In this document: positions 1 through 7,800 of the stretch, in pieces
Numbering within the stretch: position 1 is the stretch's first letter
Layout: every line of letters begins with the position of its first letter
Source of the DNA: Siphonodentalium dalli
Taxonomy: Eukaryota; Mollusca; Scaphopoda; Gadilida; Siphonodentaliidae
DNA length: 64,000 nt
Direction: 5' to 3'
Assembly (NCBI GenBank): GCA_032622095.1
Contig: CP136069.1
Location: 187,975,122-188,039,121, forward strand
Notes under the pieces: model-generated
The model's input: the letters and a program-made list of their open reading frames with translations, nothing else
Told to the model about the DNA's origin: nothing
Database searches by the model: none
Program-made: the position numbers and the translations under genes

Positions 1-54
1 ATCACGTATATTCCAGCCGATATTGAAATGTGGCGAAACATTTCAGGAACATGA
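1..54 (+). CDS. C-terminal end of an unknown element gene (cut by window edge)
   Basis: The frame starting at base 1 is open and ends at a TGA at 52-54. It gives only 17 residues, ending in WRNISGT. Its stop overlaps the ATG of the next gene (ATG 51-53, TGA 52-54), the same overlap seen between the next two genes. That pattern is the main reason to believe it is a real gene end. It would belong to the structural block of the Polinton-like element, where a minor capsid or packaging gene could be expected, but 17 residues do not identify it. Confidence 0.45.
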   Translation: MTYIPADIEMWRNISGT

Positions 55-329
55 TTAATGGGAAGTTAACGCCAGATAATGAGGGTCGCTACTTTATTGA
101 CAAAACTCAAAATAGCGATAGTGAAGAAGAAGAAGACGTTCTAAAACCACATATTAACGTAGTGACACCCATAGCGCAAGCGATTGAAATGGCCAAAGCA
201 GAAGTTGCAGAAAATAAGTTGACACAAGCACGTAAGACGTCAAAAAAAAACAATAAGAGGGTGTTACCTAACGATTTGGCTCATAACCCTAAGAAAGTGA
301 AAACCAGCACCTGGTGGGATAAACCATGA
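51..329 (+). CDS. Small charged protein of the structural gene block
   Basis: This encodes 92 residues from the ATG at 51. An upstream in-frame GTG at 30 exists but is an unlikely start in a eukaryotic or viral setting. The protein has an acidic patch (DSEEEED) near residue 25, then a basic stretch (KKNNKR) and another (NPKKVK) near the end. I do not recognise the family. Its position just before the capsid gene and its split charge fit a small virion or nucleic-acid-binding protein, but that is inference. It overlaps both neighbours by four bases (ATGA), so the four rightward genes are probably read from one transcript. Confidence 0.6.
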   Translation: MINGKLTPDNEGRYFIDKTQNSDSEEEEDVLKPHINVVTPIAQAIEMAKAEVAENKLTQARKTSKKNNKRVLPNDLAHNPKKVKTSTWWDKP

Positions 330-1588
330 ATGAATACAGAGAGTACCATACCTCTAAATTGGCATTATTTGAATCGCCCACGGTTGACAGCGGAATACAA
401 GCGACAGAATGGATAAACTACAGACCCGTGAATCAGCTGACAGACACTGCAGCTTTAGAGTTCAATATTCCCGCCATGGCCACAACCTACATGGACCTCA
501 AACGGACATTGCTACTTCTCAAACTCAAAATAACCAAGCAAGATGGTTCGGCTCTAACCGTTAATGACGATGTGGGTCTGATAAATGCACCCCTACATTC
601 AATATTTTCGCAGGTCGATTTGAATATACAGCAAGTTCCCGTGAGTCAAGTCGGTCCGAATTATCCATACAAAGCATATTTCGATGTACTCTTAGAAACT
701 GAACGTAAGGAACAGCTACATGGACAAGCGTTCGAAAAGGACACGGCAGGTGGTATGGACCTGGCAGATTCGAAAAGCGGGAACTCTGGCCTGTATTACA
801 GGTCCAAAACAACCCGTACTAGTCAAATAATGGATATTATGGGATCAATTCAGCTTGACTTCTTCCAACAGGACAAATTACTACTAAATGGTCTCCCGCT
901 CACGTTAAAATTCTGGCAGACGAGAGATGTTTTTAGACTGATGTATGCGGGAACCACTGAGACATACAAGTTGAAAATACAGGAAGCTAATTTGAGACTA
1001 GCCACTGTGAAAGTTAACCCCGGTGTATTACTCAGTCATACTGAGTCACTCAAGAAAAAGAACGCGTGTTATCCTTTTTCAAAATCTATCATAAAGACGT
1101 ATACAGTGTCAAAAGGTGCATTCAGTTTGGGAGAAGATAATCTATTTCAAGGAAACGTACCCAGTAGCTGTATTATTGGCTTAGTATCATCAAAGGCTGA
1201 AAGCGGTTCACGCGATAAGAACCCGTTCAACTTTGCGACTTTTGGATGCAACTTCGTCGGATTTTACGTCAACGGGCAGTCTATGCCCGCCCAAGCACTC
1301 CAACCGAACTTTACCAGTAAGGAATATGTAGAAGCTTACAATACGATAATAAAAGATGCCAAACGAAAAGCCGTTCATATTACTTATGAGGATTATGCGA
1401 AAGGTTATTGCATATATCGGATAAACCCGCAAGGAATTAATCACGACAGGGTCATACCACACAAAGGTCACACACGCCTCGAAATTAAATTCTCATCGGC
1501 TTTGAAAGACAATTGTACTGTAATCGTATACGCAAAATTTCCTGCCGTTCTCAAAGTTGACGAGAGTCGTAAAGTTTGCATTGAATAA
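326..1588 (+). CDS. Probable double jelly-roll major capsid protein, F54H12.2-like family
   Basis: This 420-residue protein matches my memory of the 'F54H12.2-like' proteins found in many aquatic invertebrate genomes. Recognisable blocks in order are WINYRPVNQL near residue 29, HSIFSQVDL near 90, YPYKAYFDVLLE near 111, KDTAGGMD near 137, a segment around LLLNGLPLTLKF near 185, DNLFQGNVP near 272, NPFNFATFGCNFVGFYVNG near 299, and a C-terminal strand-rich end (VIVYAKF). It has many beta-type segments, and its length fits the capsid proteins of Polinton-like viruses. The neighbouring adenain-like protease supports a virion role. Capsid function is inferred; the family resemblance is the firmer part. 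It starts inside the stop of the previous gene and ends at TAATG with the protease. No frameshift or internal stop is seen. Confidence 0.72.
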   Translation: MNEYREYHTSKLALFESPTVDSGIQATEWINYRPVNQLTDTAALEFNIPAMATTYMDLKRTLLLLKLKITKQDGSALTVNDDVGLINAPLHSIFSQVDLNIQQVPVSQVGPNYPYKAYFDVLLETERKEQLHGQAFEKDTAGGMDLADSKSGNSGLYYRSKTTRTSQIMDIMGSIQLDFFQQDKLLLNGLPLTLKFWQTRDVFRLMYAGTTETYKLKIQEANLRLATVKVNPGVLLSHTESLKKKNACYPFSKSIIKTYTVSKGAFSLGEDNLFQGNVPSSCIIGLVSSKAESGSRDKNPFNFATFGCNFVGFYVNGQSMPAQALQPNFTSKEYVEAYNTIIKDAKRKAVHITYEDYAKGYCIYRINPQGINHDRVIPHKGHTRLEIKFSSALKDNCTVIVYAKFPAVLKVDESRKVCIE

Positions 1589-2034
1589 TGAATACACGCG
1601 GACTCATGAGGGCGATAAATAGTTTCACAAACCATAATGAGATAGATGTTTGTCCCATAGACAAATTACCTCTTTATATCCAATATCCCCGGATGTATAT
1701 AGTTAACACAGACGAGAGTAGCCAACCTGGACGCCACTGGATATTGATGACATTCCAGGAACATAACGTATCAGAGTTCTTCGACCCTATGGGATTAAAA
1801 CCCGAGTGTTACAACGGACGATTTAAACACGTGTTGTTATTGAATGGACCTCGTTACGAGTGCAATGCTTACAGATTACAGGGTTCTAATATATGCGGTC
1901 CCTATTGCATATACTTTGCATTCTATAAACTGTGCGGATACAGTCTAGAAAATATAATGAGACGTTTCAGTGCCAATAATTATATGTATAATGATTTAAT
2001 TATTAAGGATTTTATGTTGAAATATATTCTGTAA
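1588..2034 (+). CDS. Adenain-like virion maturation cysteine protease
   Basis: This 148-residue protein has the layout of adenovirus-type proteases (peptidase family C5). His50 lies in GRHW, an acidic residue in FFDPMG (Asp66), a Gln at 98, and the nucleophile Cys103 in NICGPYC. These match the His, Asp/Glu, Gln and Cys order of the family. Such proteases cut capsid precursors during virion maturation, and the length is close to the short end of the family. The ATG at 1588 overlaps the capsid stop as TAATG, pointing to translation by termination and reinitiation. All catalytic residues are present, so the gene looks intact. Confidence 0.85.
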   Translation: MNTRGLMRAINSFTNHNEIDVCPIDKLPLYIQYPRMYIVNTDESSQPGRHWILMTFQEHNVSEFFDPMGLKPECYNGRFKHVLLLNGPRYECNAYRLQGSNICGPYCIYFAFYKLCGYSLENIMRRFSANNYMYNDLIIKDFMLKYIL

Positions 2035-2047
2035 ACGCTCTTCATTA
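2034..2047 (+). promoter_or_regulatory. Variant of the recurrent 14-base element motif
   Basis: AACGCTCTTCATTA starts at the last base of the protease stop codon. It differs by one base from AACGCTCTTTATTA, which occurs exactly three more times in non-coding parts of the same element. Its role is unknown. Confidence 0.4.
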
Positions 2048-2090
2048 GCGACAACGAGAGAAACACTCTTTAAATTATATTATGTATATA

Positions 2091-2096
2091 AATAAA
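2091..2096 (+). terminator. Polyadenylation signal AATAAA for the structural block
   Basis: A canonical AATAAA lies 57 bases after the protease stop, in AT-rich sequence between two converging transcription units. It is the most likely 3' processing signal for the rightward transcript. Confidence 0.6.
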
Positions 2097-2149
2097 ATAT
2101 TGTAAATACAATCATTTATCGTTCTTATATTATCATATGTATGACTGGG

Positions 2150-2186
<37 letters not shown>

Positions 2187-2370
2187 CTGGGTTGAGAGGG
2201 GTGGGGGTGGGGGGTCTGTGGAGAGAGTCCGGTGAGGTGGTATTAGGTCTGTTGTCAAAAAAAAAAAAAAAAATCTATTGTTTTTGTTTGTTTCGTCAAA
2301 AGCCTAAAAAACAAAGGTATGTGAGCCATCCCCCCGAATGAAAAATATAGATAATCGATACATATATATA
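2097..2370. repeat. Convergent intergenic region with (AT)n and poly-A runs
   Basis: This spacer between the protease and the TBP-like gene holds an (AT)n tract at about 2152-2183, a G-rich stretch (GGGTGGGGGTGGGG) and a 15-base A run at about 2258-2272. I see no gene in it. Confidence 0.7.
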
Positions 2371-2376
2371 TTTATT
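2371..2376 (-). terminator. AATAAA containing the TBP-like stop codon
   Basis: On the minus strand the sequence GAATAAATA places the TAA stop (2374-2372) within the polyadenylation hexamer (2376-2371). Confidence 0.6.
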
Positions 2377-2896
2377 CTGAAAGTAATTCAAGTTCACATA
2401 TGGTAGGATATACAATATTTAACATCTGCTTTTCACTTTTAATGCCCGTAATCACAATTTTTCCATTATGAAAGCATGTAAAATGTATTTTCTCACGTCT
2501 GAACATTGCCGCAGGGAACAGCTCTAATTCGTAAGAACATTCCATAAGTTTCACTAAAATGTTTAAGTCAAGTTTTCCATTTAACTGACAAAATGCAGAC
2601 ATTGTCAAAATTTTTATGGAATTTAATCTCACTCGCCAACCACATTTTTGAATATGTCGAGCGTACCGACGCAATCGAACTCGTGTCTGTTTGACACTAT
2701 CAGAAAGCCCGTTAACAACGATTTTACCCGTGTTAAACACGAGGCAACATCCACCGAATTTAGAATGTTTCCATACAACTCCGCTAAACTTTTTGGAATT
2801 GTATTCAATGTTCGAACAGCCGAGTGTCAAATCCCTTAGATTAATAGAACAGTTCAAATCTGCAGAACATACGACATTAGTTATTCGTAGCATCAT
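2372..2896 (-). CDS. TATA-binding-protein-like protein encoded by the element
   Basis: This 174-residue protein covers the conserved core of TBP and nothing more. The two pseudo-symmetric repeats are clear: ITNVVCSADLNC, NIEYNSKKFSGVV and LVFNTGKIVVNG in the first, then ELFPAAMF and FHNGKIVITG in the second. Between them, RYARHIQKCGW matches the TBP helix RKYARVVQKLGF. The four phenylalanines that kink DNA in TBP have equivalents here (F37, F54, F127, F142). F37-F54 keep the 17-residue spacing; F127-F142 are 15 apart, so one loop is shorter. Known TBPs bind TATA boxes and start transcription, and these residues suggest DNA binding is kept. It follows the double-PC4 gene by an 11-base gap on the same strand. 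Its stop codon lies inside an AATAAA. It is clearly diverged from animal TBP, so it is not a recent host copy. Confidence 0.85.
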   Translation of the reverse strand: MMLRITNVVCSADLNCSINLRDLTLGCSNIEYNSKKFSGVVWKHSKFGGCCLVFNTGKIVVNGLSDSVKQTRVRLRRYARHIQKCGWRVRLNSIKILTMSAFCQLNGKLDLNILVKLMECSYELELFPAAMFRREKIHFTCFHNGKIVITGIKSEKQMLNIVYPTICELELLSE

Positions 2897-2907
2897 AGGA
2901 GTAATGT

Positions 2908-3519
2908 TTAGATCAATGTCTGCATCCGGTTAATCAAACACGTTCTATCGCCGTTGGGGCAGCATTCCATACATCTTAAAGATCCTTCCTGGTTTTGGTG
3001 ATCGTCGGTCAAATAGCACTGCACAGTCTGATCAATTTCAGGAATATTAGCACACAGGACGAATATAGCTCCAACTAGTTCTTCAAATTGGTCGAATGTC
3101 AGAGATATTCCGTATTTGGTTGCACACAAATCATCTGAATGTTCAGGCAGCCAATACCTGCGAATGTCAACACGCGGGATGCCGCTCTTTATCGTAATGA
3201 AGAAATTCCCTCCGATATGACGTCTCATGAATACATCGTCTTCACCGGTACGATAACTGACCACTTCTTGATGTATATCTGCTAAGTAAGATTTCAACTC
3301 TTTGAATCTCCTTAGATTTAATGTTATTCCAGATTTTGTCGGAAATTTATGGCCCGCAGAACTTTCACCGCACTCTCGTATGTGTATATACAGATTTCCC
3401 TGGAATCGGCCGTCAAATAGGAAAATGTCATTTCCTAACGGGGCCAAGCATTGTGGATGGAACGCCCTCTCGTTGGTTTCAGTCCGTTGGTTTCCTGCAA
3501 CATCGGGTTGATCAGTCAT
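2908..3519 (-). CDS. Double PC4/Sub1-like transcription coactivator
   Basis: Two tandem copies of the PC4 single-strand DNA-binding fold can be read. The first covers about residues 27-86 from the chosen Met, with LYIHIRE then KSGITLNLRRFKELK. The second covers about 100-158, with GGNFFITIKSG, VDIRRYW and KYGISLTFDQFEEL. These match the PC4 pattern VLIDIREYW followed by KGISLNPEQW. The C-terminus has Cys residues (CMECC then C) that might bind metal. PC4 proteins bind single-stranded or melted DNA and help RNA polymerase II start. I chose the ATG at 3519: the sequence upstream looks like a 3' splice site (acceptor AG at 3539-3538), so the in-frame Met at 3561 would lie in an intron. The TBP-like gene follows 11 bases later. 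Confidence 0.78.
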   Translation of the reverse strand: MTDQPDVAGNQRTETNERAFHPQCLAPLGNDIFLFDGRFQGNLYIHIRECGESSAGHKFPTKSGITLNLRRFKELKSYLADIHQEVVSYRTGEDDVFMRRHIGGNFFITIKSGIPRVDIRRYWLPEHSDDLCATKYGISLTFDQFEELVGAIFVLCANIPEIDQTVQCYLTDDHQNQEGSLRCMECCPNGDRTCLINRMQTLI

Positions 3520-3537
3520 TGTTTTTTTATTTTGAAC

Positions 3538-3560
3538 CTGGAAAATAAGAAAACAAAACA
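3538..3560 (-). other. Probable 3' splice acceptor before the double-PC4 gene
   Basis: On the minus strand a pyrimidine-rich run ending TTATTTTCCAG directly precedes the exon that carries the start codon 18 bases further on. A non-coding first exon upstream, beyond or within the GC-rich repeat, would follow. The donor was not located. Confidence 0.45.
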
Positions 3561-3637
3561 TTACTTATCAGTTACACATCGAGAATACAAAAGTCCGAAA
3601 GGAGTCCGCTCATGCGTTTGATGGATGTTGGGTGTGG

Positions 3638-3886
3638 GGGGAGGCCCGCCCGCCCCGCCCGCCCTGGGGGAGGGGGAGGCCCGCCCGCCCCGCCCGCCCC
3701 GCCCGCCCTGGGGAGGGGAGGCCCCGCCCGCCCGCCCGCCCGCCCTGGGGAGGGGGAGGCCCGCCCGCCCGCCCGCCCGCCCTGGGGAGGGGAGGCCCGC
3801 CCGCCCGCCCGCCCGCCCTGGGGAGGGGAGCCCCGCCCCCGCCCTGTCGCCCTGGGGGGAGGGGGGAGGCCCGCCCCCCGCCCGCA
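3638..3886. repeat. Very GC-rich minisatellite
   Basis: This is an irregular tandem repeat built from CCTGGGGAGGGGAGGC and runs of CCCG. It is almost purely G+C inside AT-rich DNA. Long open frames exist in several frames but encode only Pro/Ala/Arg/Gly low complexity, so I do not call them genes. G-runs on one strand could form quadruplexes. Confidence 0.85.
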
Positions 3887-3991
3887 TACTCAATAAGAAT
3901 AAGAAAATTGAGTCATTGAGTCAGTTCATTATGGAGAGAATATATACTACCCGCAGAAATACTGGAGAAAATATACAATCAGCTAATTGAA

Positions 3992-4495
3992 ATGTCAACT
4001 ATAAATCCAGAAATAAAAAAACAACTACTACACAATTGGTTTATAAGAGAAATTAAAATAATACTGAAGAATATAGATGAAGGATATTTTCCTGTACAAC
4101 GATTGAAATCTTTGATTGAGAGGTCTGAATTTGAAACTGATTTCTTACAAGATATATTGAATCAAATGTATTCAAATCGCTGGGTATTTAGAGGCGTTCC
4201 TAAAAACAAAATACATGACATTCGTGAACTTATTGGAGATAACTTTGTGAGATTTGCAGAATACCGAGACTGGGTTTTCAATCAGAGAAGTTTTGAAGAA
4301 GTGACAATAATTCATGGATATATCATTCTCCGTGAACCGGGTACACTGTTCACGATTGAACAAATACTTAACAGCGGCGTGATTTTGGATTACATTTCTA
4401 CAAGTAAATCGAAATATATTTCAGAATTAGAGAATGAATTAATCTGGTCATTCGGAATAATCTGGAATTATGGTGACTCTTCGTTGAGAAAATAA
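3992..4495 (+). CDS. Hypothetical 167-residue protein, orphan of the element
   Basis: I do not recognise this protein. It is rich in Ile, Leu, Lys and Glu with normal complexity, looks largely helical, and reads like a real protein. The open frame continues upstream of the ATG to 3920 with plausible sequence (PAEILEKIYNQL), so the true product may start in an upstream exon. CAG at 3954-3956 is a possible acceptor. It is the only rightward gene inside the leftward block. Its TAA stop (4493-4495) lies inside AATAAA (4491-4496), the same arrangement as in the TBP-like gene. Codon use is AT-rich like its neighbours. Confidence 0.5.
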   Translation: MSTINPEIKKQLLHNWFIREIKIILKNIDEGYFPVQRLKSLIERSEFETDFLQDILNQMYSNRWVFRGVPKNKIHDIRELIGDNFVRFAEYRDWVFNQRSFEEVTIIHGYIILREPGTLFTIEQILNSGVILDYISTSKSKYISELENELIWSFGIIWNYGDSSLRK

Positions 4496-4496
4496 A

Positions 4497-4882
4497 AAAA
4501 AAAATAGTTGTTTTTGGTTTAAGTATAAACCAAAAATGAGATTGTACTGGAGGTAAAAATGTAATGATAGAAATCATAATTCATAACTAACCTGTATAGA
4601 ATATTTCACACGCACAGTATAGGACTACCGAATTTGTAATTGTGAATTGGATCGGGTAGCATTTTATAGATCGAAAAAATGGACACCTTGGATAAATTGA
4701 CCAATGACGGCCATACGTTTATAGTAATACGTGTTCATACACGCTCGATGTTATCTAACATCGAACGTGTTTGAACGAGTCTTAGTATAATCCGATAACT
4801 ACCATCGATCGAATATTTACACTCTCATTACAACCTTGATCAAATATAGACGATTAAATTATATATATATTACGTACCTCGT
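4497..4882. other. Intergenic, no gene seen
   Basis: AT-rich spacer between the 3' ends of the orphan gene and the polymerase gene. It contains an imperfect inverted repeat around 4725-4775 (CGTGTTCATACACGCTCGATG against CATCGAACGTGTTTGAACG) but nothing that reads as coding. Confidence 0.5.
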
Positions 4883-7800
4883 TCAATATCCATATGGCAG
4901 TGTATCCATGTTATCCAATCGTCTGCGTTTGGTATAAACAACTCGGTACTGTTTGTCCTCAGATCTGTTATATATCTTTCTTTTTCCTTTCGATCTGCAT
5001 ATTTTCCTTGGATTGGTTGTGGTGATGGGCACTGTGCTTCCAGATTCTAACAGCTCTTTAATCGTCTGGAAATTGATGAACTGTGAATTTTCAAAGTTCA
5101 AAGAGAACCCCCGAACTTTACACGTCTCTTTAGCTTTATTTGTTCGATAAGCGTAATTCTTGGGGCCTCCAGAAACAAATTCTTCGATGTATTCGTCCGG
5201 ATCTAGCTCGCTGGTGAGTTGGCCCAAATAGTCGCCCAGTGGGGGATTAATTTGATCCTCAGTGCTGCTAAATACACAACTATCCGTGTCGTAATATAAT
5301 ACTCTTCTGTCCAAGGAATGAATAACTTCATATAGCATTAATCGAGCGTGACACGTCGTGAATGTGGCCAAATATATGTTATTCGCTGCTCCACAAGGCA
5401 CACAGTCTTTTCGATAGGTCCACTCCATTTGAAGCATGTCATCAGTTATGACATGAAAATTTTCCATTTGTTTCATTGGATTTGAAATCAGCTGGAATAG
5501 ATTGTCTTGTTCCGATTCATGGAAATACTCGGTCTGCTTGAAATTCTGGTTTTGGCCTAACTTCCCCCAAAATGAGTTGAGCATGAGCTTGCTGATTTGC
5601 CTCAGTCCTGGATTCTTTTCGATGCTTTCTCTGTCCAGTAATATACCTTCGTTGTCTTTATACGATGTGATGTATTTATCCATGTCTTCGTTAGATTTTA
5701 TCCAATCCGGAGGACCGCTAGCCTGCTGCTTGAACTTTAGGAATGTGTTTATATATTCCGTGAATAATCCATTTTGTTGGCTATAGTCTGACGTTTCGGT
5801 CCAGTGGTATATTTCATATATTTTGAGAATCTTGTATCCCACTTTGACAGCTGTCTCCAGTTCAGGAATACACCAAACGCCGGTAATGGCTCTCTGTTGG
5901 CACGTACACGTGCAATGTCGTTGATTTTCATTATCAGCACAAGTCCTGCACAGTGGAAACTTCAGTTTACCTTCGGATCGATACGGTAATACGGGGTGAT
6001 AGAGTCCATTAGGTGGTAAAATCTTGACTTGCGCTATTCCGAAGTAATCCTTAAGCTCGGTAATGTCATCGCCCAAAATGATTTTAGGGTGTCCAATCGG
6101 ATAGCGAGAGTATTTGAGCACACTTGGATACAGCGACGTGAAATCAAAATAGTGTATTTTCTCACCAACGGCAGCTTTGTAGTGTAATTTAGTTGCATTC
6201 GTTCTGCCGCCGAAGAAACTGTCTCTAGGCTCTAGCCGCTCAACAATGTCTAAACTAGCGATGAAGTCACGAAGCTCCGGATTAGTCTTTCGAGCAGCGA
6301 CGAACTCGTGTTCCCAAATGCACACATATTTCATGCCTCGACTTTCTATAAACTTCTTCTTTTTCTGTGTGAGTCCGTATAATTCATTAGGTGTCTGGTT
6401 GGTTATCGGATTCTTGACTATGTCTCTGTCGTGACTCAGACAAAGTTCACATCCATGGAATTGACAGCCGTGAAATTCGAATGCCGTGTTTAATTCTTCG
6501 CAATAACCATCCAATCTGTACTTTGCATTATCGAGTTTCTTTTCACGGCCGTTCAATGCGTGAGTTATGTGAACTTTGTCTTTGAACATCAGCCATTCCA
6601 GCCATTGAATAGAACTTTTGCTGTATTGATCTTTATACGATGTCTTGGGGATTCGAGCTATCTGGGATTTGAGAAATTCTTTCTCACGAATTTGGACGCC
6701 GCGTTCATCTTGAAGTTTTGTGTCTTGAACCCATTCACCTTTGTATAAAATAGACAAGGTTCCATCTTTACATTTAGCAGGAAGCCACGTTTTCCCTTCA
6801 GTACTTAGACGCACTCTCCATTCCTCGTCGACGAATTTCGTTCTGAATATACCCATACATACCGATGCGATTGTAACGTATTGGAATGGATCAACCGCAC
6901 CGACCAGTTTGAACTTCATATCGCCAGAAAACTCGTCAATTACGGGTTGTATATTTCCAGTCGCATTCATGATGTGGGTTCTGAATTTTATGCAAGCTTG
7001 TCTCAAAATATTGACATCACTACGACAATAATCCGATAATTCTTTCTTGAAGATGAAAACTGCATTTGTTTAAGCAGCGTGCCATTTCGTGAAGTCTTTT
7101 CGTTCAGCCACACTCATATAATCAGCGCCGTAATATTTGACATCCGGATAGGGTCCTTCATAATTCTGGTTGGCTGATTTATTGAAAAAGTGCGGGAACC
7201 ATCCTTTTTTCTCGCCATCAAGACCGAAAGTTTTCGGTAACAGTGCCAGCTTCATTGGTAGAAAGCTGAGACTGTCCAGTACTTTTATATGAAGATCTTT
7301 TTCCACGTATAGGTACATCAATTTGGATCCATTATATATAACTTTGGGTCTCAAGGATTGATCAATGAGATATTCCATGAGAAAATATCCATCGTAACCC
7401 TTGAAGTTGTGAGCCAGTGCTATGAACCCTTTGTGTTGTTCCGAGAATAACCATTTTCCAAACTTTTCACCGGTATCAGGACCGCTAAATATAACCTCTC
7501 GGAGTCCGCATGTATCCGAACATAAATTTCGGTCACTCTTCTTTTTCTTCTTCTTGTCATCACTGTCGATACACGCATCAGATAGAGGTCCGCAATTTCT
7601 ACAGTTCGGTTTCACTTCCAACGATTCATGCATGCATTCGTAGCAAGCTGTTTGGGCGACGAGGAAGTTCGGTGTATGCTGGACTTTTCCGCACCATGTT
7701 TTTAAACAGTTCTGAAAAGTAATAATTGAACGTTTTAACCTCTAGCTTTATCGATAATAAAAAACAAAATAAAACGTCAACACTTTGTTTAGATAATTAT

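Noticed and set aside
30-50. GTG at 30 as start of the small charged protein
   Set aside because: The ATG at 51 gives the same ATGA overlap seen at the next junction, and GTG starts are unlikely in a eukaryotic host.
2141-2341. Open frame across the (AT)n tract after the protease
   Set aside because: It is made of dinucleotide and homopolymer runs.
3520-3561. Met at 3561 as start of the double-PC4 protein
   Set aside because: The extra 14 codons correspond to a pyrimidine tract and acceptor site, so they are probably intron.
3561-3990. Several overlapping open frames of 94-121 codons rich in Pro, Ala, Arg and Gly
   Set aside because: They come from the GC-rich minisatellite, which has almost no stop codons in any frame.
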